Source of the DNA: Candidatus Collierbacteria bacterium
GTDB lineage: Bacteria > Patescibacteriota > Microgenomatia > UBA1400 > MFAQ01
Assembly: GCA_023245265.1 (NCBI GenBank)
Contig: JAHFKQ010000009.1
Location: 1 to 22,011 of the forward strand
Reading direction: 5' to 3'
Length of the DNA: 22,011 nucleotides
The notes under the pieces are model-generated. The model searched no databases. It saw nothing but the letters and a program-made list of their open reading frames with translations, and had not been told where the DNA came from. Shown piece by piece: positions 1 to 7,171 of the stretch. Both the position numbers and the translations under genes were made by a program. Every line of letters begins with the position of its first letter. The first letter of the stretch is position 1.

Positions 1-72
1 GGGGTCGCCATTAGTGCCTGCCTAAAATCCATACCTCTAGTGTACACCGCCTCTTGCCCCGTGCCTGTGAGC

Positions 73-101
73 TTGACATTTGGCACATTATAAGATATAC
101 T
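73..101 (+). promoter_or_regulatory. Sigma-70-type promoter of the first lipoprotein gene
   Basis: TTGACA at 73-78, a 17-bp spacer, and TATACT at 96-101. Expected transcription start is near 108, giving a leader of about 40 nt before the ATG at 149. The leader carries a good ribosome binding site (GAGGAG). Upstream, positions 1-72 hold nothing I can assign. Confidence 0.8.
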
Positions 102-148
102 CGTGCCTAGTCTAAGTTCTATCCACCTTAACTTATAGAGGAGATCCC

Positions 149-595
149 ATGAAGAAATGGTTCACCCGTTCGCTCGTGGCCAAATTTGCCTTGCTGACTC
201 TCGTAGCCTGCAACTTTGTCCCGATGAACACTAATTTGTGGAAGGTCTATGACCCCACAGAGTTTCCAACTTCCAAGGCCCATATTTTAGTGGTCGCCCC
301 GACAGGGCCCGCCGAGGCTAGTTCAGATCAAAATCCCTTCGTGGCCTACTATGTAGTGGCCAAGGCCATTTCGCTCAGCACCGGCCGGCTTTCCCTGGTG
401 GTCGCGCCGATTGAAAAATACTACGCTCTCGATCTCCGGGACTATGCCGTCGAAACCAAATATTTTATGGTTTACCCGACCGGCATCGAGCCCAATTCAG
501 TCGTTACCCCTATCGAGCTTGATGCCAGGGAAGTAATGACCACCTTGTGCCAAGATACCGCTGGCCAGCTCGAAGCTACGGCTCTCTGTTACTAG
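149..595 (+). CDS. Small predicted lipoprotein of unknown function
   Basis: A 148-residue protein. It begins with a basic segment and a hydrophobic stretch ending in a lipobox (LVAC, lipidated Cys21), so it is probably exported and anchored to the membrane outer face. After the cysteine there is no long low-complexity spacer; the remainder (about 22-148) looks like a compact globular domain with beta-type segments such as HILVVAP and LSLVVAP. Two further cysteines lie near the C-terminus (TLC and the penultimate Cys) and could form a disulfide. I recognise no family. The start is supported by a GAGGAG ribosome binding site. The gene is monocistronic, with its own promoter at 73-101 and a terminator right after the stop. 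Confidence 0.8.
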   Translation: MKKWFTRSLVAKFALLTLVACNFVPMNTNLWKVYDPTEFPTSKAHILVVAPTGPAEASSDQNPFVAYYVVAKAISLSTGRLSLVVAPIEKYYALDLRDYAVETKYFMVYPTGIEPNSVVTPIELDAREVMTTLCQDTAGQLEATALCY

Positions 596-602
596 TTCCC
601 CC

Positions 603-630
603 AAAAACCCGCTCCTCGAGCGGGTTTTTT
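603..630 (+). terminator. Rho-independent terminator after the small lipoprotein
   Basis: Stem CCCGCTC / GAGCGGG (608-614 with 618-624), 3-nt loop, preceded by five A and followed by six T. It starts just after the stop codon at 595. Confidence 0.9.
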
Positions 631-637
631 CATGGTC

Positions 638-719
638 TATATTCAAGCATTGTAACGGAGTTACAAGCGAATATAAGAGGAAGCGCAGGAATAATATTTT
701 GATAACATAGTTATCAAAA
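638..719. promoter_or_regulatory. Two tandem inverted repeats upstream of the DUF4012 gene
   Basis: First repeat: TATATTC (638-644) pairs with GAATATA (669-675), and inside it TTGTAAC (650-656) pairs with GTTACAA (660-666) around a 3-nt loop. Second repeat: TTTTGATAAC (697-706), loop ATA, GTTATCAAAA (710-719), a perfect 10-bp arm. Neither has a T-tract typical of a terminator. They may be operators or leader hairpins for the gene starting at 762. The 166-bp gap 596-761 otherwise holds the preceding terminator and a possible 7-codon leader frame. Confidence 0.6.
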
Positions 720-761
720 AGATGACGAGCAAGCTCTTACAATGAGCAGTAAAATAATTTT

Positions 762-2075
762 GTGAAGCGCTTATTACCTCTTTTTGTTTCCATCCTCGTT
801 ATTCTGCTACTAGTCTTTTGCCTGAGTTTTCGAGCTTTTGAGTTTGCCAAACCCTTCCTCCCCTACGCCCCCTATTTACTCGGGCAAACTAAACCAACTT
901 CATATTTGGTACTACTAGGTAACGACGCCGAGATGCGGGCCAACGGTGGCTTCGCCGGTTCCTATGCCAAGATTATTTTATCGACCACCAAAAACTACCA
1001 TCTAACCCCTGAAATTTCCTTTCAAGACATCTATGTCCCGAACGGCCAGATCAAGGGACTTTTTGTGAAGCCGCCTGAACCCGTTCAGCAAGCCTTTGGC
1101 CACGGCAGTTGGGAGTTGGCCAATGCCGACTGGGAACCGGACTTCCCGAGTTCGGCCAAGACACTCCGTTGGTTTTTCGAAAAGGGGAAAGAGATCAATC
1201 CCGATAATTTGGTTCTTCTTAATCTCTCCACTATCAAAAAAGTTCTCAATCTCGTCGGTTCCTTTCCCGTGCCGGAATACCAAGCGACTCTTACCCCGGA
1301 CAATCTTTACCAGTTTCTCCAGGGCAAGGCCGAGCTCAATTTCTTCCCGGGCTCGACCCAGAAAAAAGATACTTTAACAGCCGTCGGCCAAGCTTTAATT
1401 AAAAAAATAAAATCCCTCTCTCTGCTCCAAAAATACCGCATCGCCCAGGTTCTTTTCACCGACTTCCAAAATCAAAATTTATTAGTGAACTCTACTAATC
1501 CGGCTTTCCAAACTTTCTTAGTGGAAAGAGGTCTGGCCGGGGTGCTCCAGCCCGAAGCCCTCGATACTTTCTCGCTGGTGGAAACCAATCTGGGGGCCAA
1601 CAAGGCCAATGCCTATATCACCCGCTCTACCGACCACCAAGTCTCTTTCCAAGATCACTCCGTCCATCACCAAGTCGAAATCAAATTCCAAAACTCCTCC
1701 CCGGAAGCCAATCCCAATCCCCCTTTACACTACGGGGGCAATTATCTTGCTTATCTTCGGTTTTACCTGCCCGCCACGGCCGAAAATCTTTCGTTTACTC
1801 ACACTCCGCTCGATCTTTCTCTCCTACCTCTCGTGCCTAGCGATAACGCGACCGATAGTGCCCGTTATGGTCTTAAAGAGATTGGTTTCTGGCAAACGAC
1901 CCTCGCCGGGAACCAAAGTACCGTTAGCCTCGGCTACGACTTGCCTTTGTCCGACCAAAAAGCCTACACACTGGCCATTCTGAAGCAACATGGCCTCGTC
2001 ACTTCTCCCCAAACCCTTAATCTTTTTGGCCATGCCTTAGCCACCGATCTCACCCAAGATTTCCGTTTTCCTTAG
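762..2075 (+). CDS. DUF4012 family membrane-anchored protein
   Basis: A 437-residue protein with one N-terminal membrane segment (about residues 4-23); the rest is predicted outside the membrane. It shows the hallmarks of DUF4012: LLGNDAEMRANGGFAGSY (about 51-68), NADWEPDFPSSA (121-132), a conserved GSFPVPEY segment near 167-174, and a C-terminal segment with LNLFGHALATDLTQDF. The molecular function of the family is not established; it is common in Patescibacteria and some Gram-positives and is usually linked to the cell envelope. The start is GTG at 762; an in-frame stop lies just upstream (750-752), so no earlier start exists. No clear Shine-Dalgarno precedes it. A 7-codon frame (742-765) ends at TGA overlapping the GTG, which could allow coupling. 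No convincing terminator follows. Confidence 0.85.
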   Translation: MKRLLPLFVSILVILLLVFCLSFRAFEFAKPFLPYAPYLLGQTKPTSYLVLLGNDAEMRANGGFAGSYAKIILSTTKNYHLTPEISFQDIYVPNGQIKGLFVKPPEPVQQAFGHGSWELANADWEPDFPSSAKTLRWFFEKGKEINPDNLVLLNLSTIKKVLNLVGSFPVPEYQATLTPDNLYQFLQGKAELNFFPGSTQKKDTLTAVGQALIKKIKSLSLLQKYRIAQVLFTDFQNQNLLVNSTNPAFQTFLVERGLAGVLQPEALDTFSLVETNLGANKANAYITRSTDHQVSFQDHSVHHQVEIKFQNSSPEANPNPPLHYGGNYLAYLRFYLPATAENLSFTHTPLDLSLLPLVPSDNATDSARYGLKEIGFWQTTLAGNQSTVSLGYDLPLSDQKAYTLAILKQHGLVTSPQTLNLFGHALATDLTQDFRFP

Positions 2076-2084
2076 CTTATAATC

Positions 2085-2114
2085 TTGCTTTTTTATGCTT
2101 GTATGGGGTAAAAT
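2085..2114 (+). promoter_or_regulatory. Promoter of the 2164-4044 gene pair
   Basis: TTGCTT (2085-2090), 18-bp spacer, TAAAAT (2109-2114). The -10 lies inside a perfect dyad GGGGTA-AAA-TACCCC (2105-2119), which could be an operator or a GC-flanked promoter melting site. A similar GGTAAAATACC occurs at 10314-10324 before the L,D-transpeptidase gene. Confidence 0.55.
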
Positions 2115-2163
2115 ACCCCCTGTAAAGCTAGACCTATTCTAGGCTCGTTAAAAAGGAGTTCCC

Positions 2164-3102
2164 ATGGCAAAGAAATCTGCAAAAAGTGATGCTGTAGACA
2201 AAGCTAATGGTTTTTTGTCCCGTTTGATCGACATTTCAGATGGCAAGGGTATCAGCCCGATTTATCAGGCTGTGAGCCCCGCCATCGAAAAATTATGTGC
2301 CGTCAACTCGGTCTTGCCCGGCTCGGGTAATCCCCTGGCCAGCGATGACCCTGAAGTCGCGCTTCAAGATCTCATCGGCTTCAAAACCGTGGCTGATCTT
2401 CAAGAAATCATCGACGCTTCCGACGCCGTCACTTCGGCATTCAATAGCTACTTTGGCGCCTCGATCAAATCCTTCGCGCACTTGGTTGGCGAAGACACCA
2501 TCACGGCTACCTCGCTGACAAAAGTCTACGAGACTCGTCGTGCGGACGAAGTGACTGAACAAAACAAACTTTTGACCTCCACAGCCGATTTTCAGCGTCG
2601 TTTAATTGACGCCGCCGGCAAGCTTACCATTCCGCTGACCGTCTCCCCGCCCATCGCCGACAAAGCCCACAAGAAGTTCGAACCTTTCGGCTTTTTGTTC
2701 GTGCCGGTCGATGGCAAAAACATCGACCACACCGGTCTGTACGACTGGCAAACCGAACCCATCTTTGATCCCAAGTCCGAAGACGCCGCCCTCTTTGAGC
2801 GCATCTACGGCTGGATCTTCGAGAAGAAGTTGGACCCGGCCGTGATCTTGGCCAATCTGGCCAAGTCGCCGTTCAATACGGACAGTGTCGCCCTGGCGAA
2901 GTTGTTTGGCCGTCTTTACGACCTGACCAATCGCCAGATTGACCAGAGCAAAAAGATCCTGACCTACATCGAAAAAGATTTCAAGATGTACCAGAGTTGT
3001 ATGGATGCGGGTATTGAGCTTCAAGCCATGATCGTCGAGATCGGCAAGTTCTTTGGTTTTACCGTTGGCAAAGCCTCTTCAGTCAAGAAGGCCACTAAAT
3101 AA
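2164..3102 (+). CDS. Uncharacterised cytoplasmic protein, first of a pair
   Basis: A 312-residue protein with no signal peptide or membrane segment and a Lys-rich N-terminus and C-terminus (ends SVKKATK). It appears mostly alpha-helical (for example the stretch around residues 90-160 and 245-300), with one beta-like segment FGFLFVPV near residue 175. I recognise no family and no catalytic motif. The start has a good ribosome binding site (AAGGAG) 5-6 nt upstream. It is followed after only 15 bp by a second uncharacterised gene with its own GAGGAG site, so the two are almost certainly co-transcribed and end in one terminator at 4050. The second protein has a similar F-x-FL[FY]VPV segment and near-identical length, so remote paralogy is possible but unproven. 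Confidence 0.75.
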   Translation: MAKKSAKSDAVDKANGFLSRLIDISDGKGISPIYQAVSPAIEKLCAVNSVLPGSGNPLASDDPEVALQDLIGFKTVADLQEIIDASDAVTSAFNSYFGASIKSFAHLVGEDTITATSLTKVYETRRADEVTEQNKLLTSTADFQRRLIDAAGKLTIPLTVSPPIADKAHKKFEPFGFLFVPVDGKNIDHTGLYDWQTEPIFDPKSEDAALFERIYGWIFEKKLDPAVILANLAKSPFNTDSVALAKLFGRLYDLTNRQIDQSKKILTYIEKDFKMYQSCMDAGIELQAMIVEIGKFFGFTVGKASSVKKATK

Positions 3103-3117
3103 AATGAGGAGGCCGAA

Positions 3118-4044
3118 ATGGTTAGTTCCAAAAATTCCATCGAAGAACTGAGTCTTGTAGCCAAAGTAGGCTCCAGGCCTCTTTACGCCGGCTGGTCAGT
3201 GAGCGGTTTACCCGTCCTGACCACTTCTTCGACCGATTTATCCGAAAAAGCCCGTGAGGATCTCAAAACTTTCAACAAGTCCGACTCACTGATTCCCAAG
3301 CTGCCGCTGCGTAATAACCAGCTCAGTGTGGTGATTCTCTCCGTCGCCGGTCCGGTTCAAGATATGAAGGATCAGTCCGCTAGGAAATTGACCCAGGATA
3401 CGATCAAGGTCTCGGTCACGGACACCAGAGGTGACTCTTCGGAGATCACTTTGGGTGAGCTTGAAGTCCTGCGGATGATTGCTGACGGCCTCATCGTCTT
3501 TCAGCGCCTCGGCACAGTTCTCGATACCGCGGATCGTCAAGAAGCCGTCGAGATATATAGTTTCTTTCTCCCCGGCTCCGATGGCTTCGGCGAAGATATT
3601 ACTGAGAGACCCGACCAACTGTTACTCGTCAAGCCGACGAATGACAATGTGGGGAACTTGATCGACATCGTCATTTTTATCTCCGATGTCATCAAGAAGT
3701 TGATCGCGAACGATCGCCGTCAGCCGGCCGGTTATAAAAAAGGTTACCTGGTCGCCGAAGACGAGGCCGAAAAGCAGATCGCCAAACAACTCGCGAAAGA
3801 AGGAGGCTTATTTAGTTTCCTCTATGTCCCGGTCACCAAGGAGGAAAATAAGTCTACTTTAAAAGACTTACTCACCGACTTCCTCATGGTCCCGACCGAC
3901 GGCTCCAAACCGGTTAATCCCCTGATGGTTCCGGTCGAGAAGAAAGCCCAGTTCAGTGATCCGAGTAAGGACAATCTCCTGCTCCTCCGTACCATCGCCG
4001 CGAAGATGTATCTTCACGCTAAAAGTCGCATTAACCCCGACTAA
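3118..4044 (+). CDS. Uncharacterised cytoplasmic protein, second of a pair
   Basis: A 308-residue protein without signal peptide or membrane segments. The N-terminal half is beta-rich in appearance (SRPLYAGWSVSGLPVL, NQLSVVILSV); a middle helix-rich region contains two isoleucine-rich segments (IDIVIFISDVIKKLI); the C-terminal third has the segment FSFLYVPV near residue 236 followed by a charged linker. I do not recognise a family. It starts 15 bp after the preceding gene with a strong GAGGAGG-like ribosome binding site, and a strong terminator follows the stop. The convergent neighbour across the terminators is the solute-binding/OmpA-like gene, so the two operons may serve one process, but nothing in the sequence proves it. 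Confidence 0.75.
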   Translation: MVSSKNSIEELSLVAKVGSRPLYAGWSVSGLPVLTTSSTDLSEKAREDLKTFNKSDSLIPKLPLRNNQLSVVILSVAGPVQDMKDQSARKLTQDTIKVSVTDTRGDSSEITLGELEVLRMIADGLIVFQRLGTVLDTADRQEAVEIYSFFLPGSDGFGEDITERPDQLLLVKPTNDNVGNLIDIVIFISDVIKKLIANDRRQPAGYKKGYLVAEDEAEKQIAKQLAKEGGLFSFLYVPVTKEENKSTLKDLLTDFLMVPTDGSKPVNPLMVPVEKKAQFSDPSKDNLLLLRTIAAKMYLHAKSRINPD

Positions 4045-4049
4045 ATCCC

Positions 4050-4075
4050 AACCCCGCCACTCGGCGGGGTTTTTT
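4050..4075 (+). terminator. Rho-independent terminator of the 2164-4044 operon
   Basis: CCCCGCC (4052-4058), loop ACTC, GGCGGGG (4063-4069), then six T. The stem is identical to the one at 21692-21709. Confidence 0.9.
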
Positions 4076-4079
4076 GTAT

Positions 4080-4107
4080 AAAAAACCGCCCCATTTCTGA
4101 GGCGGCA
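4080..4107 (-). terminator. Terminator of the minus-strand solute-binding/OmpA-like operon
   Basis: Read on the minus strand: CCGCC, 10-nt loop, GGCGG (plus positions 4086-4090 and 4101-4105), followed by a run of six T. It lies 16 bp beyond the stop of the gene ending at 4123, back to back with the plus-strand terminator. Confidence 0.75.
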
Positions 4108-4122
4108 TTCGTTATTTCTGTT

Positions 4123-5907
4123 TTATTTCAAGTTACCGGTATTGACCACCCGGATGAACACGGCGACATAGGTATCCAGTTCGGACAGACCAGTGGCCGG
4201 ATCAACAACAGTACTGGGGTAGTGGTCAGGCAGATTCACCTTCGGATCAATCAAAATTCTCTGGATGGGAATATTCAATCCATTTGGATCACTCAAGATG
4301 TCGCGGATGTAAAGCGCGCGGCGGAAAGCAAATTTTGCCGCCTGAGCCATCTGAGCCGGATCACTGGAATAGAATCCTGAACTTCCCTGTAATACCAACA
4401 CCGAGTCAGGCGACGAGGCCATGAGGTTGGCGGCCGGTTGGAAGAGCAGCTTCAGCTTTTCTTCTTCACCAGGGACCAATTGACGGGCCTGATTTTCCAC
4501 AAACTGGATGTACTTGTATTTCAAAGAAAAGAGTTCCGGCAAGGTAAACAAGGTGTTATTGTCCACATTGGGCAGGTTCTCGTTCACATCGGTGATGTAC
4601 TCATTATTGAATTCACCCTCGATGTTTTTAGCACCATTCTTGGCCAGTGTTTTGACATAGAAATCAGTCACAAACACGGCCGAGTCATAGCGTGAACCCT
4701 TGTTGCCGTCACCGTTATCGTACACGCCGGCAATTTGCCAGATCGCGTGGGTTTTATCCATCTGATCGACGACCAAATTCCAACCGGACCCATCAGTCTC
4801 AAACATCGTCACATTTTTGTAAAGAGTTGAGAAGGCAACCTTGTCCACCAATTGGGACAGAGATTCGTAAGGCTGTGCCGGATCGATGAAGAGCCAGCCG
4901 GCCATATTTTGACCGTTAAAGGTAAAGCTGGCGAGCAAATCGGCCGTCTTAGCCAAATTAGCCTTGGTGAAGGCTTCAGTCGCTTGATTGTAGCCAGCCA
5001 AGAAGTAGAGCAGCGCATCCCGTTTATTCGCATCGGCCTGTTGGCTAACGACGATATAGTCCGAGATTGTGCGCCAATCTTTGGTCGTAATCAGGGTTTG
5101 CACTCCCGGAAGAGCCTGGGCATCACGAATTATCGGATCCCAATAAGTAGTCAAGTCACCCTGCCCGGCGATAAAATCTCCAACCGGGTTATCAGTACAC
5201 TTGATGGTGACCTCATCCTTGGCAAAGCCTGCAGTTTGTAGGGCATTCAAAATGAAGTAATGATCAGCCGAACCGCAGGATGTCAAAATGGTTCTCCCCA
5301 GAGCGTCGTTCAAGTTAGGCAGCGGTGTCCCATCAGCCTTAAACTTGGAGGCGATACTGTCGCGGATAAGAATGACATCTGCCCCGGAGGATTGATCGGT
5401 GGAGTAAATCACCACTCCACTCTTTGAGTCCCACAGCGACAAAGCACCGTTGGAAGCAAAGTAGATATCGATTTCACCGGACTTCATTTTTTCCTCAATC
5501 TGGGATTCGGACAGATCATATCTCTCTCCACCGAGCCATTTGGGAATGAAGTCAATACAATATTTATCGCTGGAGATGGTCATTAACTGAACGATGACAG
5601 GATAGAAACCTGCATAGTCATCAGCGGCAACCGTTAGATTGGGTCTTGCATCCCCAGGGACACATTGTCCGGGGTAATAACCTGCCGCATTCTGTACTCC
5701 CGGCACCACCGGGACTACCGGCAGAGAGGGATTACTCGGATTCGCCGGTTGGGCCTGGGTCGGCTGATTAGGTTGAGCAGGGTTCGCTGGGGAACTAGGG
5801 TTCCCGTTGCCGGAAATCAGTTTCGAAGCGAAGATTCCACCACCCACCAGGGCGACGACGACCACGATTAAAACAAACAATCGTCCAAAAGAAAATTGTC
5901 TTTGCAT
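4123..5907 (-). CDS. Membrane-anchored solute-binding protein with OmpA-like C-terminal domain
   Basis: A 594-residue protein. Residues about 9-30 form an uncleaved signal anchor, followed by a Pro/Asn/Gln-rich spacer (about 33-72). Residues about 88-400 resemble type 2 periplasmic binding proteins of the NMT1/SsuA-like kind: LTVAADDYAGFYPVIV, a GEIDIYFASNGAL segment, and an IAGQGDLTTYWDP segment. Four cysteines (82, 117, 211, 237) could form disulfides. The last 110 residues carry a divergent OmpA-like pattern: VLVLQGSSGFYSSDPAQMAQ, then FRRALYIRDIL and IQRILIDP. Fusions of binding proteins to OmpA domains are known. The OmpA assignment is my inference, since the usual NRRVEI ending is absent. 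GGAGG precedes the ATG. It follows the 226-residue gene, separated by a strong hairpin. Confidence 0.7.
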   Translation of the reverse strand: MQRQFSFGRLFVLIVVVVALVGGGIFASKLISGNGNPSSPANPAQPNQPTQAQPANPSNPSLPVVPVVPGVQNAAGYYPGQCVPGDARPNLTVAADDYAGFYPVIVQLMTISSDKYCIDFIPKWLGGERYDLSESQIEEKMKSGEIDIYFASNGALSLWDSKSGVVIYSTDQSSGADVILIRDSIASKFKADGTPLPNLNDALGRTILTSCGSADHYFILNALQTAGFAKDEVTIKCTDNPVGDFIAGQGDLTTYWDPIIRDAQALPGVQTLITTKDWRTISDYIVVSQQADANKRDALLYFLAGYNQATEAFTKANLAKTADLLASFTFNGQNMAGWLFIDPAQPYESLSQLVDKVAFSTLYKNVTMFETDGSGWNLVVDQMDKTHAIWQIAGVYDNGDGNKGSRYDSAVFVTDFYVKTLAKNGAKNIEGEFNNEYITDVNENLPNVDNNTLFTLPELFSLKYKYIQFVENQARQLVPGEEEKLKLLFQPAANLMASSPDSVLVLQGSSGFYSSDPAQMAQAAKFAFRRALYIRDILSDPNGLNIPIQRILIDPKVNLPDHYPSTVVDPATGLSELDTYVAVFIRVVNTGNLK

Positions 5908-5937
5908 TTTTGCGTGCCTCCGTAATAGAGATTGAAA

Positions 5938-5963
5938 TAGAGGGGGCTCGGAAGCCCCCTCAA
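5938..5963 (-). terminator. Intercistronic hairpin, possible attenuator or partial terminator
   Basis: A 9-bp perfect stem (GAGGGGGCT at 5940-5948 with AGCCCCCTC at 5953-5961) and a 4-nt loop. On the minus strand it lies just after the 226-residue gene and before the 594-residue gene. The following minus-strand sequence is only moderately T-rich (TATTTCAATCTC), so it may reduce rather than stop read-through, or stabilise the upstream message. Confidence 0.6.
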
Positions 5964-5978
5964 TTTAAACTAAAACAA

Positions 5979-6659
5979 TTATTTCTTGCCGAGGATTTCG
6001 GCGAGCACGGCTTCACCGGCTTCGTCCAAAACGCCGTCAGCTTCGGGAGCATCGGCCTGATTCTTCATCAAGCGGTGTAAAATATCGAGTTTGCTTTCGG
6101 CAAACATGCCGTCGGTCTCGACCTTCTTTTCGACACTCTTGCGCATCTTGGAACCCACATTGCTGCTGGGGAGCGCGTCGATCATATCGGAGGTGAACTC
6201 CACCTGCTGGGCCAAAATCGAGTTGAACTCTTTCTTGGTCAGGGTGATCTGATCCTTGACCAGGTTCGTCTGAACCTGAGTCTGGATCTTGTTCACAATC
6301 TTCGCGGCATCGCCCCGGCCGGCCACCATCTTATCGACGGAGACCTGGAGAGTCGCGATGTTTTTGTCGAGATCGGCAATCTGCGAGGCGTAAGGAACTG
6401 CGGCGGTTTCGCCGTGTTCTTTGGCGGCTTTTTGGGCCGATTTGAGCAGTTTTTCGCGGGTCGTCTTCAGGGCGGCGATCAGAACGGACGCCTTCTTCAG
6501 GCGCACATCCATATTCGCTTCACTGTTGACAGCCGCGAGCAAGCGCTCGGAGTCGAGCTGTTCGGCCAGATCAATCTTGCCTTCGTCACCGAACAAGAGA
6601 CCGATCAAACCAACTGTCGCATTTTCACCAATGACTTTTGCTAAGACTTTTACCTGCAT
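5979..6659 (-). CDS. Uncharacterised helical cytoplasmic protein
   Basis: A 226-residue protein with no signal peptide. It is rich in Lys, Glu, Ala and Leu; the middle (about residues 50-160) is predicted long helix with possible coiled coil, for example QIADLDKNIATLQVSVDKM and KIVNKIQTQVQ. An acidic segment near 200-215 (ADAPEADGVLDEAGEA) separates the core from the C-terminus. I recognise no family; a distant resemblance to PspA-like helical scaffolds is too weak to claim. The start has a strong GAGGAGAG ribosome binding site. It is the first gene of a probable two-gene operon with the binding-protein/OmpA-like gene and has a clear promoter at 6737-6764. Confidence 0.75.
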   Translation of the reverse strand: MQVKVLAKVIGENATVGLIGLLFGDEGKIDLAEQLDSERLLAAVNSEANMDVRLKKASVLIAALKTTREKLLKSAQKAAKEHGETAAVPYASQIADLDKNIATLQVSVDKMVAGRGDAAKIVNKIQTQVQTNLVKDQITLTKKEFNSILAQQVEFTSDMIDALPSSNVGSKMRKSVEKKVETDGMFAESKLDILHRLMKNQADAPEADGVLDEAGEAVLAEILGKK

Positions 6660-6736
6660 GTATCTCTCCTCTTATAAAACAGAATTTCAGAGTACGCCCA
6701 GGTTCAAACTAGATTTCCTGGACTTTCGTTAAGCAT

Positions 6737-6764
6737 TTTATACGAAATATAGGCTCTGTGTCAA
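6737..6764 (-). promoter_or_regulatory. Promoter of the minus-strand 226/594-residue operon
   Basis: On the minus strand TTGACA (plus 6759-6764), 16-bp spacer, TATAAA (plus 6737-6742). The leader is about 70 nt. Confidence 0.75.
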
Positions 6765-6780
6765 GTCATTCCCTACTTAG

Positions 6781-6789
6781 TGATATGAT
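6781..6789 (+). promoter_or_regulatory. Extended -10 promoter of the 96-residue gene
   Basis: TGATATGAT matches an extended -10 (TGnTATGAT). No good -35 is visible at the right distance. The site lies about 40 bp before the ATG at 6828. Confidence 0.45.
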
Positions 6790-6827
6790 ATAGGACAGCT
6801 CTTTAACCCATCGTTCTTGGAGGAATC

Positions 6828-7118
6828 ATGACTGGTTTTTTAACTTTGCTCCAACGGCACCTCAAAAGCCGCTATAGCAAAAATAACCTCAATATTGACT
6901 TACTTTTCGTCTATGCCGGCCGAAAGCTTATTGTCCACGGCCCGGATCGTCAGCCTTTGGGAGATCTGAACATTCTGGCCGAAATTACCTCCGACCAGGC
7001 CATGCAAGTCGTCATTCATACCATCCAAGGCACCAGTTTCGACCACGCTTTGCTCCAAAAAACCATCGAGGAAGCCGTTCAGCCTGGCACTCAAGTGGTC
7101 ATCGTCGCCAAAGCCTAA
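6828..7118 (+). CDS. Small uncharacterised protein
   Basis: A 96-residue soluble protein, no signal peptide, ending in a run of beta-type residues (TQVVIVAKA). A plausible order is helix (1-20), beta segment (22-45, NIDLLFVYAGRKLIVHG), helix, beta (QVVIHTIQG), helix (HALLQKTIEEAV), beta. No family recognised. The ATG has a good GGAGG site 5 nt upstream and its own weak promoter. It is convergent with rho and shares a bidirectional terminator with it. Confidence 0.75.
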   Translation: MTGFLTLLQRHLKSRYSKNNLNIDLLFVYAGRKLIVHGPDRQPLGDLNILAEITSDQAMQVVIHTIQGTSFDHALLQKTIEEAVQPGTQVVIVAKA

Positions 7119-7126
7119 TAGGCTCC

Positions 7127-7148
7127 CAAAAAACCGCCTCTAGAGGCG
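7127..7148. terminator. Bidirectional palindromic terminator between the 96-residue gene and rho
   Basis: A perfect palindrome with arms ACCGCCTCT / AGAGGCGGT (7133-7150 region), flanked by an A-run on one side and a T-run on the other. It serves the plus-strand 96-residue gene and the minus-strand rho gene, whose stop lies about 25 bp away. Confidence 0.85.
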
Positions 7149-7171
7149 GTTTTTTTCTTGAGCTCTTTTAA

